Origin: an uncultured Candidatus Entotheonella sp.
GTDB lineage: Bacteria > Tectomicrobia > Entotheonellia > Entotheonellales > Entotheonellaceae
Reading direction: 5' to 3'
Assembly: GCA_958295825.1 (NCBI GenBank)
Contig: OY282375.1
Coordinates: 1 to 64,000, forward strand
DNA length: 64,000 nucleotides
Part shown: one piece after another, positions 36,579 to 46,219 of the stretch
Layout of the letters: every line of letters begins with the position of its first letter
Numbering within the stretch: the first letter of the stretch is position 1
The notes under the pieces: model-generated
Seen by the model: only the letters and a program-made list of their open reading frames with translations
What the model was told of the DNA's origin: nothing
Database searches by the model: none
Program-made: the position numbers and the translations under genes

Positions 36579-37280
36579 ATGATTATTGCGGTTCATGTGC
36601 CAAAGACAGCGGGTACCAGCTTCGGTCGGGCCCTTGAGCGTTGCTTCGGAAGGCGTTTACTGCGCGACTACACGGAGGACCGGCCTGAAGGTCCGCCTGT
36701 CTACACTTGGCCAAGACGCTGGCGGAGCCGCGCTTGGGTGCGCTCTCATGTGAACGAGTTGGCTGCGAGCTACGACGCTATCCACGGCCAGTTCACCGCA
36801 TCCAAATACTTCCCGTTCTTGCGAGGGGGGAGGGGGTTGTGCATCTTCGTGCGCGAACCGACCGATCGGACGATCTCGAGTTACCGCGACGCTTTGAGTC
36901 CTACTGCGCGTTACCGCGACGATGTGGGTTCTGCTGTGCGCTCAAGGTATGCCAGATACACAGCCAAATTGCTGACACTCAGCCAATACGCATCGCTACC
37001 CAAACAATCCCGCATCTATGAGCTTTATACCAGCGGCCTGCCAATAGAACAATTCGCCTTCGTCGGAATAACGGAAGAATATGAAGCCAGCCTGACCCTT
37101 TTCAAGGCAATCTTCGGTATTGACCTTCCGAAATACCGTGCCAATGTCAACAAAGAGGTTCCAGACGATTTCAGCGTCCGCGAGAGAGAAGCGGTCAGAA
37201 CCACTCAACGGGCGAATTATGTAATTTATGACGAAGCCCGGCGAAGATTCGACGCCTTGTATTCCCGGCATGTTCGGTGA
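36579..37280 (+). CDS. Sulfotransferase-family protein
   Basis: 233 residues. MIIAVHVPKTAGTSFGRALE contains the 5'-phosphosulfate loop (PKTAGTS) and FVREPTDRTISSYR the 3'-phosphate motif of PAPS-dependent sulfotransferases of the family-2/heparan type. It would transfer sulfate to a carbohydrate. No Shine-Dalgarno of note. A glycan-related gene fragment follows at once. The 243-base gap before it contains a GGTCTGTTGACGTT sequence resembling the IS5-type end seen at 23610, but no gene. Confidence 0.75.
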   Translation: MIIAVHVPKTAGTSFGRALERCFGRRLLRDYTEDRPEGPPVYTWPRRWRSRAWVRSHVNELAASYDAIHGQFTASKYFPFLRGGRGLCIFVREPTDRTISSYRDALSPTARYRDDVGSAVRSRYARYTAKLLTLSQYASLPKQSRIYELYTSGLPIEQFAFVGITEEYEASLTLFKAIFGIDLPKYRANVNKEVPDDFSVREREAVRTTQRANYVIYDEARRRFDALYSRHVR

Positions 37281-37700
37281 AGGAACAAATAGACATGTTG
37301 CGGTTGCTGTCCCGCTACTCACCCCGGCTGGCCAAGAAAAGTGTACCGGCGGTCTTTTCGGCGACGAGAAGTGGTTCCTGGCCGTGAACGCCGGCCGGCC
37401 CGTGACCGATTCCGAAATGACCGGACGGGCGCCCGCGGCGCCGCAGTTGAAAGTGCGTCATGCTCCGCTTGGTCGTTTCTGGGCCGACCCCTTTCCCATC
37501 GTTGTTGACGGCAAGGTTTGGGGGTTCTTTGAAGATTACTCTTTCGCGTCCAAGAAAGTCGCTATCGCGTGCGCTCCGATGTCCGCCGCCGGCGACTTGG
37601 GCGAAGTCGCCACCGCGTTGGAATGTCCCGACCATCTCTCCTACCCGTTTGTTTTTGAGCATCAAGGCCGGCTTTATCTGATTCCCGAAACTTGGGGTGA
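37281..37700 (+). pseudogene. Glycan-synthesis (GIPC transferase N-domain-like) gene, 3' end lost
   Basis: In one frame the sequence reads DEKWFLAVNAG, then LGRFWADPFPIVVDGKVWGF, FEDYSFASKKVAIACAPM, then ECPDHLSYPFVFEHQGRLYL and IPET. This five-bladed propeller-like pattern is found in the N-terminal domain of glucosamine inositolphosphorylceramide transferase-like proteins and in bacterial formyl/glycosyl-transferase fusions. After IPET the similarity stops and transposase remains begin. The start is unclear: no good ATG with ribosome site precedes it in frame. Confidence 0.5.
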
Positions 37701-38290
37701 GAAGTGCTGCACGTCCCCGTCTGGGGAGACTGTCCGAAACACCTTGATGAACCCATGCCCTCTGAGATGAACCCGTCTTCCTTTAGCGCCGATATCAACA
37801 AGAACCGACCACAACGTTGCCGCTCTCATCAGGGTTAACCTGTCGGTTGGACTGGACCTGAAGCGTTCGTTCTTGTTCCTGCCGCCAAGGGGCTTGTCAC
37901 AAACTCTGAAGTCGCAGGGGAGGATCGCTTTGCCATCCGTCCACACCATGCTGACGAGGTTGACGCCCTGTACCACTCGGTGATGCTTGTCGCTCCAGTG
38001 GCGCGTCACCCGATCGATGCCTCTGGCATACGGCTTGTCCAAGGTGGAGTCGTCCAAGACCAGCAGGCCGCTATCGAGGTTGACCCGCCCCTTGCGCCTC
38101 TCGCCCCAGCGCTTCGGTGTCGGGAGGCTGTCTCGTGAGCAGACGAGTGAAGGCGTTGTGGGAGGGGGCCCCGGCGTCAGCGGGCTGACAGCGAGCGGCC
38201 TCGGTACAACTGAAGGCTCTCTGAGCGGCGATCACAAAGTGTATGCAGTCATGGTCATCGCACTTGACTGGATTCATGGACTTTTATGCC
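37701..38290 (-). pseudogene. Transposase remnant of an IS701/DDE-type element
   Basis: From ATG 38277 it reads MNPVKCDDHDCIHFVIAAQR, then, shifted, DDSTLDKPYARGIDRVTRHW, SDKHHRVVQGVNLVSMVWTD, GKAILPCDFRVCDKPLGG, and further GFIKVFRTVSPDGDVQHF. These are the N-terminus, the first Asp block and a late block of a DDE transposase; the middle is deleted. It has cut off the preceding glycan gene. Confidence 0.6.
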
Positions 38291-38386
38291 GACGGCCATC
38301 AGGTTAACTGCGTAAATCCTGTGAAGTATTAAGGCAGGGTGTATGCAGCGATGGAAACTCCGCTATACAAAGTCGAGTTGAGGCCG

Positions 38387-38842
38387 TTATGGGCCGGAAA
38401 GGCGCATGCCCTGGCGGATCAGCCAGACCCAGACGACGTAGCGCAGAGACCTGCTGACCAGCATGTACAGGCTGACCTTCAAGACGGGGCTGCGCACAAA
38501 GCCCAAAGCGATAACCAGCGGATCGCCTACGACCGGCAGCCAGCAAAGCAGGGCGGCGCAGGCACCATAACGGTCCACCCACGCCCTCACCCTGGCAACC
38601 TTGTCTCGATTGCCGGCAAACAACCTCTCCACCCATGCCCACTTGCCGGCATAGCCCAGGAAGTAAGACGTCATGCCGCCCAGCCAATTACCGGCGGACG
38701 CCACCACCACGCACGCGACGGGATCGAATCCGCCGATCACCATGGCGGCCAAGACCACCTCCGAACTCAGAGGCAGGATCGTCGGCGCCAGAAACGACCC
38801 CAGAAACAACCCGCCATAGCCCAACGCTCCGCCGTCTGCCAT
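38387..38842 (-). CDS. YqaA/DedA-family (VTT-domain) membrane protein
   Basis: 151 residues. GLFLGSFLAPTILPLSSEVV, then ASAGNWLGGMTSYFLGY and CWLPVVGDPLVIALGFVR are the re-entrant motifs of the short YqaA branch of DedA/VTT proteins, which are linked to lipid scrambling and membrane stress tolerance. About four hydrophobic segments. It lies just after the MFS gene on the same strand and could be co-transcribed. Confidence 0.82.
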   Translation of the reverse strand: MADGGALGYGGLFLGSFLAPTILPLSSEVVLAAMVIGGFDPVACVVVASAGNWLGGMTSYFLGYAGKWAWVERLFAGNRDKVARVRAWVDRYGACAALLCWLPVVGDPLVIALGFVRSPVLKVSLYMLVSRSLRYVVWVWLIRQGMRLSGP

Positions 38843-38866
38843 AACCCATCCAGTGTTTGAATCCGC

Positions 38867-40423
38867 TCAGCCTTTGCGCGTCGCCGGGGTAGTGCCGCTG
38901 CCGAGCAGCAACAGGAACGGCAGGCCGAACACGAACATCATGCCCATCATCCAGAACACGTCGTTGTACGCCATCATCGTGGCCTGGCGGTCCACGACGT
39001 CGTCCAGGAGATGCAGGGCGCTCGACTCCGCCGTGCCGGGCGGCAAACCGCGGGCCGTCAGACTGCCCGTCAAGCCGTCCAGCGTCCGCGCCGTCTCAGC
39101 GTCGTAGGGCGTCACGTGGTCCACCAGCCGGGCGCGGTGGAAGGTGGCGCGGTGCGTGATCTGATTCGCCACGAAGGCATAACCGATATTACCGCCGATG
39201 CGACGCGACAGCGTGAACAGCCCGGAAGCGGCGATCAGCAGCGGTGGCGGAATAGTACTCATCGTCGCCGCCGACAGCACGCTGAACATGAACGCCATGC
39301 CGGCGCCGGTCATCAACAACCCCGGCAGCATGCGCTCCCAGCCGACCTCCAGGGTGAAACGCGACATGTCGAGATACCCGGCCATCATGATGGCGGTGCC
39401 GAAGAAGGCCAACAGACGGCTGTCCAGGCGTCCGTAGACCTTTCCGGCAATGGGCGCCACGAACAGCACGACCAGCATGCGCGGCATCTGAATGAGACCG
39501 GAATCCAGCACCGTATAGCCGCGAATCTGCTGCAGGAACAAGGGGAGAATAAAGATGCTGCCAAAGGTGGTGAGGCCGAAGAACAGCCCCATCGACACGC
39601 CGCCGACGAAGGGCAGGTTCTTCAGCACGCGCAGGTTGACCACCGGCTCCTCGACCCACAATTCCCACAATACCAAGGCGGTCAGCGACGCCAGCGCAAT
39701 CACCGCCGTGCAGATGATGAAGGGCGATTGGAACCAATCCTCGCGCTCGCCGCGCTCGAGGAACAACTGCAAGGTCGTCAGTCCGACCACCAGCAGGACG
39801 ATGCCGACCACGTCAATGCGCGCCAAGCCGCGCTCGTAATATGACGCCTCGGGCAGGAAGGCCAGCACCAGGAGAACGCTGATCACGCCGATGGGAATGT
39901 TGATGTAGAAAATCCACGGCCAACCGTAGGCATCGGTCAACCAGCCGCCCAGCACTGGCCCCATGGCAGGCGCCAGCACCACACCCATCATGAACACCGC
40001 CATCGCCGTGCCGCGCTTTTCCGCCGGGAATATCTCCAGCATGATGGCCTGCGCCATGGGAATCAGTGCGCCGCCGCCGAGGCCCTGCAGCAGGCGGGTG
40101 ATGATCATCATCTCCAGCGAACGCGCCAAGCCGCTGAGCACCGAAGCGACCGTGAACAGGCCCAGGCAGTACAAGTAAAAACGTTTGCGCCCCAGCAGTT
40201 TGGTGAACCAGGAGGCCATGGTCACCATGACGATCTCGGCGATGCTGTACGATACCGCCACCCAGGTAATGGCATCCAGCGTCACCCCGAAGGTGCCGAT
40301 CATTTGCGGCATCGCCACGTTGACAATCGTCAGATCGATCACCGAGACATACGTCGCCAGCATCACCGTGACCGAAATCAGCCATTTCCTGGCCGTTGAG
40401 TAGGGTGCCGCCTGTTCCGCCAT
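38867..40423 (-). CDS. MFS efflux transporter, DHA2 (EmrB) family
   Basis: 518 residues and 14 predicted spans. YVSVIDLTIVNVAMPQMIGT and VAVSYSIAEIVMVTMASWFT are the EmrB/HsrA-type N-terminus; RLLQGLGGGALIPMAQAIML and APAMGPVLGGWLTD carry the antiporter motif C. It exports drugs or metabolites by proton antiport. No EmrA partner is adjacent. A divergent ABC importer starts 193 bases away. Confidence 0.9.
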   Translation of the reverse strand: MAEQAAPYSTARKWLISVTVMLATYVSVIDLTIVNVAMPQMIGTFGVTLDAITWVAVSYSIAEIVMVTMASWFTKLLGRKRFYLYCLGLFTVASVLSGLARSLEMMIITRLLQGLGGGALIPMAQAIMLEIFPAEKRGTAMAVFMMGVVLAPAMGPVLGGWLTDAYGWPWIFYINIPIGVISVLLVLAFLPEASYYERGLARIDVVGIVLLVVGLTTLQLFLERGEREDWFQSPFIICTAVIALASLTALVLWELWVEEPVVNLRVLKNLPFVGGVSMGLFFGLTTFGSIFILPLFLQQIRGYTVLDSGLIQMPRMLVVLFVAPIAGKVYGRLDSRLLAFFGTAIMMAGYLDMSRFTLEVGWERMLPGLLMTGAGMAFMFSVLSAATMSTIPPPLLIAASGLFTLSRRIGGNIGYAFVANQITHRATFHRARLVDHVTPYDAETARTLDGLTGSLTARGLPPGTAESSALHLLDDVVDRQATMMAYNDVFWMMGMMFVFGLPFLLLLGSGTTPATRKG

Positions 40424-40542
40424 TATGTCCTCCGAACCATTTTTTGATGAGTTGGGTCAACCGTTTTTTCCTATTATGACACTAGCGCCTGCCGAATACC
40501 CGCCAGCCGCCGAAAGCGCGGTTTTGCCTGCCTTTTTCTCGT

Positions 40543-40570
40543 TTGTCCGGCCTGGAATTACGTGTAGAAT
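40543..40570 (+). promoter_or_regulatory. Candidate promoter for the peptide-type ABC importer
   Basis: TTGTCC (40543-40548), a 16-base spacer and TAGAAT (40565-40570) lie 46 bases before the permease start, in the divergent intergenic region. The -35 is imperfect. Confidence 0.4.
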
Positions 40571-40615
40571 AGCGCCGCTTTTTTCGAGTGTCGGGCCATT
40601 CAAAAGGGAGATATC

Positions 40616-41566
40616 ATGCTGGCCTACACCGTACGGCGCCTGCTGAACCTCATTCCCATCCTGTTCTTGCTCACCGCCTTCGTCTTTTTCATGTTCCGCT
40701 TCCTGCCCGGCGGGCCCATCGAAATGATGGTGCCGCCCGACGAAGTCCTTGACGAAGAAGTCCGCCTCATCCTCGAAAAGGAATTGGGCCTCGACCGCCC
40801 TGTCCTGGTGCAGTATTTCGATTGGCTGTGGCGCGCCCTGCAGGGTGATTTCGGGGAATCGATCTACAGTCAGCTACCGGTCGGCGGCCTCATCATGGAG
40901 CGTTTTCCCGCCACCTTGTACTTGGCCTTTGCCGCCGTCGTGCTCGCCATTGCAGTGGCCATCCCCATGGGCACCATTGCGGCGCTGCGCAAGAACACCA
41001 TGACCGATTACGTGGCCATGGGCACCTCGGTGTTCGGCCTCACGGTGCCGAATTTCTGGCTCGCTCTGATGATGATCCTGCTGTTCTCGCTCGGCTTGCG
41101 CTGGCTGCCGAGCATGGGCTACGTCGACCCGACGCAGGACTTTTTCGGCAGCCTGAAACACTTCATCATGCCGGCCATCGTATTGGCAGCGTATCCGTGC
41201 GCCGTGGCCACCCGCATGACCCGCTCCAGCATGCTGGACGAACTCAACAAGGACTACGTCTACACCGCCCGCTCACAGGGCCTGCCGGAATGGAAAATCA
41301 TCTTCAAGTACACGCTCAAAAACGCCCTGATTCCCACCATCACCATCGTCGGCCTGCTGTTCGCCCGCCAGTTGGGCGGCACCATCATCATCGAAACCAT
41401 CTTCGGTTGGCCGGGCGTCGGACTATTGATCTTCGAGCACATCAACGCGCGGGATTTTCCGGTGCTGCAGGGCGCCGTGCTGCTTCTGATCATCTTTTTC
41501 GTCGGCATCAACCTCGCGGTCGATCTGATGTATCGCCTGGTCAACCCGCGCGTCGAGCTGAGTTGA
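40616..41566 (+). CDS. ABC peptide/nickel-type importer permease (DppB-like)
   Basis: 316 residues from ATG 40616 after AGGGAG. MLAYTVRRLLNLIPILFLLT is the standard DppB/OppB start. The EAA loop is YVYTARSQGLPEWKIIFKYTLKN region, and FGWPGVGLL is near the end. It forms the membrane channel with the DppC-like protein encoded after a small gene. Ligands of the family include di- and oligopeptides, nickel and some sugars. Confidence 0.92.
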   Translation: MLAYTVRRLLNLIPILFLLTAFVFFMFRFLPGGPIEMMVPPDEVLDEEVRLILEKELGLDRPVLVQYFDWLWRALQGDFGESIYSQLPVGGLIMERFPATLYLAFAAVVLAIAVAIPMGTIAALRKNTMTDYVAMGTSVFGLTVPNFWLALMMILLFSLGLRWLPSMGYVDPTQDFFGSLKHFIMPAIVLAAYPCAVATRMTRSSMLDELNKDYVYTARSQGLPEWKIIFKYTLKNALIPTITIVGLLFARQLGGTIIIETIFGWPGVGLLIFEHINARDFPVLQGAVLLLIIFFVGINLAVDLMYRLVNPRVELS

Positions 41567-41636
41567 ACCGGGCAGGCGTGGCAATTTTTCGGCTTATCTG
41601 GGCGCTCGGTGCTTGGCTCAAAAGGGGAAACCGCCA

Positions 41637-41945
41637 ATGAACGGCGAAATGGCCATGAGCATGCAAGTGGGGGCAACAATGATCGGCGCTGCGATCGTGA
41701 CGCCTGATGCACTCGTGCAGGCGGGGGCAACGCTGACGGTTGGCCTGTTGCAAAGCGCCCTGATCGTGTGGGGCTTGTGGCGAATGGGGATAGCGAGCAA
41801 GGCGCGAGATCGGCAACTGGACAACCAGGAGCGCATGCTTGAAGCACTCATTGCAGGTATGCAAGAGGCTTCCGCCGGGTTGAGAGACGCTTCCGCTGGG
41901 TTGAAAATAGTAATCGAACAAACCGCTCAGGGAAGAAATACATGA
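41637..41945 (+). CDS. Small membrane protein with coiled coil, inserted within an ABC operon
   Basis: 102 residues from ATG 41637 behind AAAAGGGGA. A hydrophobic half (GATMIGAAIVTPDALVQAGA, LTVGLLQSALIVWGLWRMG) is followed by a polar coiled coil (ARDRQLDNQERMLEALIAG). A short internal repeat GLRDASAG occurs. It lies between the DppB- and DppC-like genes, and its stop overlaps a possible ATG (41942) for the latter. Similar plan to 12217-12435. Unknown function. Confidence 0.6.
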   Translation: MNGEMAMSMQVGATMIGAAIVTPDALVQAGATLTVGLLQSALIVWGLWRMGIASKARDRQLDNQERMLEALIAGMQEASAGLRDASAGLKIVIEQTAQGRNT

Positions 41946-42001
41946 CGGAGCCGCGGACGGCACTGGCATGGCTGGAGCAGACACGAGGGGGAGACACGGT
42001 T

Positions 42002-42979
42002 ATGGCTACGGACACGGTCGCACGCGACGTCAGCAGTCGCCTGCTGAATCAGGAAGACATACGGGTTGAGGCGCCGACCCTGGTCACCCGGCTGCGCCGC
42101 GCCGGGGCCTACCTGAAAGACATGGGCGGCGAATTGTGGAAGAGCAAGCTGGCTTCCTGCGGCGCCTTCATCGTTTTGGTGATGGTCCTGGTCGCCATTT
42201 TCGCCGACGTCCTGGCCCGCCACGATCCCTTCAACATGACCGAAACCGCCTTGGCGCCCGTCAGTTGGGAGCACTGGTTCGGTACCGACCCCTATGGCCG
42301 CGACATCTGGTCGCGGGTGGTGCACGGCGCCCGGCGGGCCATGGTCATCAGCGCCTCCGCGATCGTGCTGGGCGTCCTGCTCGGCGTGCCGCTCGGCGCC
42401 GTGTCCGGCTATTACGGCACCACCACCGTGCGCATCGCCGGCCGTCAGCTCCGAATACCTCTGGACAACATCATTATGCGCCTCGTCGATGCCTGGCTGG
42501 CGATCCCTGGCATTCTGTTCTTCCTGCTGGTCGTGGCCATCTTCGGCGGCAGCGATCTGGTACTCATCATGGCGCTGGGGCTCGCCCAGGTGCCACTGCT
42601 GGCGCGGCTGGTGCGCGGCAGCGTGTTGTCCGAGAAGACCAAGGAATACGTCGAGGCGTCGCACATCATCGGCGATTCCAACCTCAACATCACCTTTCGG
42701 CAGATTCTCCCCAATTGCCTGTCGCCCATTATCGTGCAGGCCAGCGTATCCGTCGGCTTTCTGATCATCGTCGAGGCCGCTTTGGCGTTCCTGGGTCTCG
42801 GCGCGCAGCCGCCCACCCCGGCGTGGGGCGCCGACCTCAACGAGGCGAAGAATTTCATGGAAACCTACCCGCTGCTGACCATCTTTCCGGGCTTGGCACT
42901 GTCGCTTACCGTTCTGGGATTCAACCTGTTCGGCGACGGCCTGCGGGACATCCTCGATCCCCGCCAAGTCGAGCAATAG
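42002..42979 (+). CDS. ABC peptide/nickel-type importer permease (DppC-like)
   Basis: 325 residues from ATG 42002 (GGGAG 8 bases upstream). An in-frame ATG at 41942, overlapping the previous stop as ATGA, would add 20 residues and is a real alternative. The protein has the DppC N-terminal helix (LASCGAFIVLVMVLVAIFAD), the HWFGTDPYGRDIWSRVVHGA block, and the EAA loop YVEASHIIGDSNLNITFRQI followed by LPN. It completes the importer channel. Confidence 0.9.
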   Translation: MATDTVARDVSSRLLNQEDIRVEAPTLVTRLRRAGAYLKDMGGELWKSKLASCGAFIVLVMVLVAIFADVLARHDPFNMTETALAPVSWEHWFGTDPYGRDIWSRVVHGARRAMVISASAIVLGVLLGVPLGAVSGYYGTTTVRIAGRQLRIPLDNIIMRLVDAWLAIPGILFFLLVVAIFGGSDLVLIMALGLAQVPLLARLVRGSVLSEKTKEYVEASHIIGDSNLNITFRQILPNCLSPIIVQASVSVGFLIIVEAALAFLGLGAQPPTPAWGADLNEAKNFMETYPLLTIFPGLALSLTVLGFNLFGDGLRDILDPRQVEQ

Positions 42980-42991
42980 GAGTTGCAAAGC

Positions 42992-44605
42992 ATGACATCA
43001 ATCGAAACGACGGACGCAAAATTGCGCCTGAGCCGCCGCGAGTTTGTGGCCGCGGCCGGCAGCGGCATTGTCGGCCTGGCGGCGTTGGGCCTGCCGCCTA
43101 CGGCTACGCAGGCGGCCACACAGCCGAGCTATGGCGGCTCCATCAAGATCGGCCTGCGGGGCGACGTCAGCCGCCTCGATCCGCATCATTTCTTCCCGCC
43201 GTACCCGACCTCCAACGCCCTGTCGCTGATCTACAATGGCCTCACGGAGGCCGACTACGACACCAACGTCGTGCCCGCCCTGGCGCACGCCTGGGAAACG
43301 TCGAAGGACGGCCTGACCTGGACGTGGCACATCCGCAAGGACGTCACCTTCCACAACGGCCGGCAAATGACCGGCGCCGACGTGAAGGGCAACCTGGAAC
43401 GCGTCCTGAACCCCAGAACCGGCGCAGTGATTCGCGGTGAGTTGAGTATCATCGACAAGATCGAGCTGCTCGACGACTACACCCTGCGGACGACGCTGAA
43501 GGACAAGTACTACCCGCTGCCGGCCATGCTCACCAACCGCTGGGTGCCGATCATCGACCCGCAGAGCCTCGATTCGGTCAAGCAGCACCCCATCGCCACC
43601 GGCCCGTTCAAGTTCGTCTCCTGGAAGCGGTTGCACACCACCGTGATGGCCCGTCACGATACTTATTGGGAAAAGGACGCTGACGGCAACGCCCTGCCAT
43701 ACCTGGACGAAATCATCGGCAAGCCCTTGGCCGACGACACCGTGCGGTTGACCGCCCTGCGCACCGGCGAAGTCGACATGATCGACGCCGCCAGCTATCG
43801 CGATCAGGCGCGGTTCAGCGAGTGGACGGACACCTTCGACACCTACCAGATCAAGGCGCTCGGCACCATCTGGTACTACTTCAACGCTCAGCGCCCGCCG
43901 TTCGACGACGTGCGGGTGCGGCGCGCGGTGGCCATGGCGGTGGACAAGCAGGAGATCATGCGCAAGACGCTGTTCGGGCACGGCGAGATCATGGACCAGT
44001 TCTACACCGAGGTATCGCCGTGGCGGCTGCCCGGCGTGTCGTCGTGGGAGTACAACCCGGAGGAAGCCCGGCGACTTCTCAAGGAAGCGGGAATCAGGCC
44101 GGGCACGCCACTCACCCTGATCACCTTCAATCGCTTCAACTACATCAAGGAGGGGGCGCAGGTCTTCCAGCAGCATCTGCGCCAGATCGGCTTCATGGTG
44201 AACCTGAAGATTCTGGATTGGGGCCAGTTGACGGCGGCCCGCAAGAGCCGCGAGTGGGACATCCTCGGGCTGGGCAGCGCCTACCGGATGGACCCGCACG
44301 AGTATTACTTCAAGGAGCTGAGTTCCGAAAGCCCGGCTTCGGGGCAAACCTACGGGGGTTGGGTGAACCCTGACTACGACAAGCTGATCGCCGCGGCACG
44401 ACGCACCGAAGACAGGGAAGAACGTGTCCGTCTGTATAGCGAGGCCGAAAATTTGATCCACGCCGAGGCACCGAAGGTGAGAACGATCAGCGCCCACAAC
44501 CTGTCCGCCTGGCACAAACACCTCAGAACCTATCGGCCCAACATCGCCGGCAACATCACCTACAACGCCGGCGGCTTCCGCACCGCTTGGCGCGCGCCAG
44601 TTTAG
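42992..44605 (+). CDS. ABC importer solute-binding protein, family 5, Tat-exported
   Basis: 537 residues from ATG 42992 (AGGAG upstream). LSRREFVAAAGSGIVGLAAL is a twin-arginine signal. The mature part is the SBP_bac_5 fold: GDVSRLDPHHFF, WHIRKDVTFHNGRQMTGADV, KGNLERVL and FDDVRVRRAVAMAVDKQEIM. It binds the ligand for the two permeases upstream. The two ATPases (DppD and DppF) normally found are absent, so they must come from elsewhere in the genome. Confidence 0.92.
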   Translation: MTSIETTDAKLRLSRREFVAAAGSGIVGLAALGLPPTATQAATQPSYGGSIKIGLRGDVSRLDPHHFFPPYPTSNALSLIYNGLTEADYDTNVVPALAHAWETSKDGLTWTWHIRKDVTFHNGRQMTGADVKGNLERVLNPRTGAVIRGELSIIDKIELLDDYTLRTTLKDKYYPLPAMLTNRWVPIIDPQSLDSVKQHPIATGPFKFVSWKRLHTTVMARHDTYWEKDADGNALPYLDEIIGKPLADDTVRLTALRTGEVDMIDAASYRDQARFSEWTDTFDTYQIKALGTIWYYFNAQRPPFDDVRVRRAVAMAVDKQEIMRKTLFGHGEIMDQFYTEVSPWRLPGVSSWEYNPEEARRLLKEAGIRPGTPLTLITFNRFNYIKEGAQVFQQHLRQIGFMVNLKILDWGQLTAARKSREWDILGLGSAYRMDPHEYYFKELSSESPASGQTYGGWVNPDYDKLIAAARRTEDREERVRLYSEAENLIHAEAPKVRTISAHNLSAWHKHLRTYRPNIAGNITYNAGGFRTAWRAPV

Positions 44606-44657
44606 CAGGCAGGTGGTTGAACCGGAATCGACCCAGGCAATGTGGTGAGCTTGCTCT

Positions 44658-45008
44658 TCACCTTAGCGGATTCACACCTTGCGTCCCGTGGCATCCTGTC
44701 CAACCATCGGCATCCATGTTGGGATCGCACGTGGCAGGCAGCGGGCAGCACCAAAATGTGGGACCAGCATTGCAGCATCGGTGCTCTGCCGGACAGAAGA
44801 TACGAAACTGACAATAAACCTTGACGGTTGCCACGGTGACAGACTTTTCCCAGTCCATTTCCTCGTCCGCCAATTCAGCAAGTCTACATTGAGTCTCACT
44901 TTGCAGGTCTGTCGGACCTGGCGTCTCAGCAGGCGAGTCCGCCCAAACTGATCCGGCATTCAGAACAAACATAACGACGGTCAAAAGAGTTAAGGCTGTC
45001 GAGACCAT
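44658..45008 (-). CDS. Secreted Cys-rich protein with granulin-like motif
   Basis: 116 residues. GGAGGT lies nine bases before ATG 45008. The signal peptide is ALTLLTVVMFVLNAGSVWA. The C-terminal half has ten Cys: CQFRIFCPAEHRCCNAG, then FWCCPLPATC and WTGC. The CC...WCCPLP.TC order strongly resembles half of a granulin/epithelin module, known mainly from eukaryotes. The acidic stretch before it has few Cys. It would be oxidised and exported. Function is not deducible. Confidence 0.6.
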   Translation of the reverse strand: MVSTALTLLTVVMFVLNAGSVWADSPAETPGPTDLQSETQCRLAELADEEMDWEKSVTVATVKVYCQFRIFCPAEHRCCNAGPTFWCCPLPATCDPNMDADGWTGCHGTQGVNPLR

Positions 45009-45278
45009 AGATTTCGTACCTCCGCAGCAAAGGGACTATGGGACAGTGCCTTCAAGGCCGGCCGCAAGGTCTCGGGAGCCCCTTGCGTAGTACCGGTATG
45101 CAAAGCCATGTTAAGCTCTGGGCAGGCCAACCCGCCAGGCCTTTTTCCTCCAAAATCGTGCAATAGATTGCCAAGGTACACCCACGGAGTTCCCGCTGTT
45201 GTGGATCCCGGAAACAAGACACGTATTCAATCGCCTGCGGGGGCCTAGGGGACAACAAGATGCGCACCTTCCTGGTTC

Positions 45279-46138
45279 ATGGTGCTCCTCATTCCATCCC
45301 TTTTCCTGCTGAGCGGCTGCGAAGGTGGCGTTTTTGATGAGTTGTCACGGAGCCTGTCGCCGACACCACGCCGCGGACGATTGACCCTGCCGGGTATCGA
45401 CAACATTCCACTTGCCCGAATCTCGCAAACCAACGAACAGATGCGCGGCCTGTGGGCTGCGACCGATCACTACAGTTCGGTCAACGGCTCCCACGAGCAC
45501 GGACGGCTGATCCGGCGAACCTCGTGCTGGTCGTATATCGTGAAATGTAATGACCCGGAAGAGACGGCCGCGCGTCCGTTTGCGTACTTCCAGAACTACA
45601 ACAGGGCCGGTGACTACCAGGAGATTGACTACGCGGATGCGGGGGTTGCCAGTCGGTTCTCGGTACGCGAATGCCTGGTTCAAGCGAGAGATCGACAATA
45701 CGGGAATCCAACTTGCGTCTTTGTCCATCCTTCCCGATGGTTATGGCTTGGTGGGGCCATACGGCGATGCGCTCGATTTCCTTGTCGTCCATAGCGCAGG
45801 AAACGAAAAAACGGACGCGGTTCGAGGCAGCCCTGAACCTTGACAAATCTACCGGCGGCGAGGCCAGAACGGTGTTCGGCACCGTTCGGATGGATGAAAG
45901 CGGCTGGAACCGGACGCTGTCCGTTCAACTCTCACACCAACCGAATCCATACACCCTGTTCGCCGCTGTAGCCGAGGTCTTCAGCCCTGTCAACGGTGGC
46001 GACGTAGTCACCGCCGACGTCAAGCTGAACATCCAATTTCAGCCCGCCGCAGAGCGTATTGGCTTTCCAACCTCGACTGCAAACCATCGCGGCTCAAACG
46101 ACGATCTCGGGCCGGTGGCGGTGGGGTCTTTTCAATAA
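45279..46138 (+). pseudogene. Lipoprotein/serine-protease-like gene broken by frameshifts
   Basis: The first frame starts MVLLIPSLFLLSGCEGG, a lipobox with Cys14, and continues to the region of YADAGVASRFSVRE. Around 45680 the signal moves to a second frame, REIDNTGIQLASLSILPDGY and DALDFLVVHSAGNEKTD, and then to a third, RTVFGTVRMDESGWNRTLSV. HSAGNE resembles the Asn oxyanion block of subtilases. Three frames in 860 bases mean it is decayed. The family is tentative. Confidence 0.45.
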
Positions 46139-46219
46139 ACCCACTTGATTGAGACGAAGATTCAGTAAACGTCGTGTTGTCCGCGCTCGCATCCTTCGCC
46201 GCCTGGGAAATTTCTGGCA

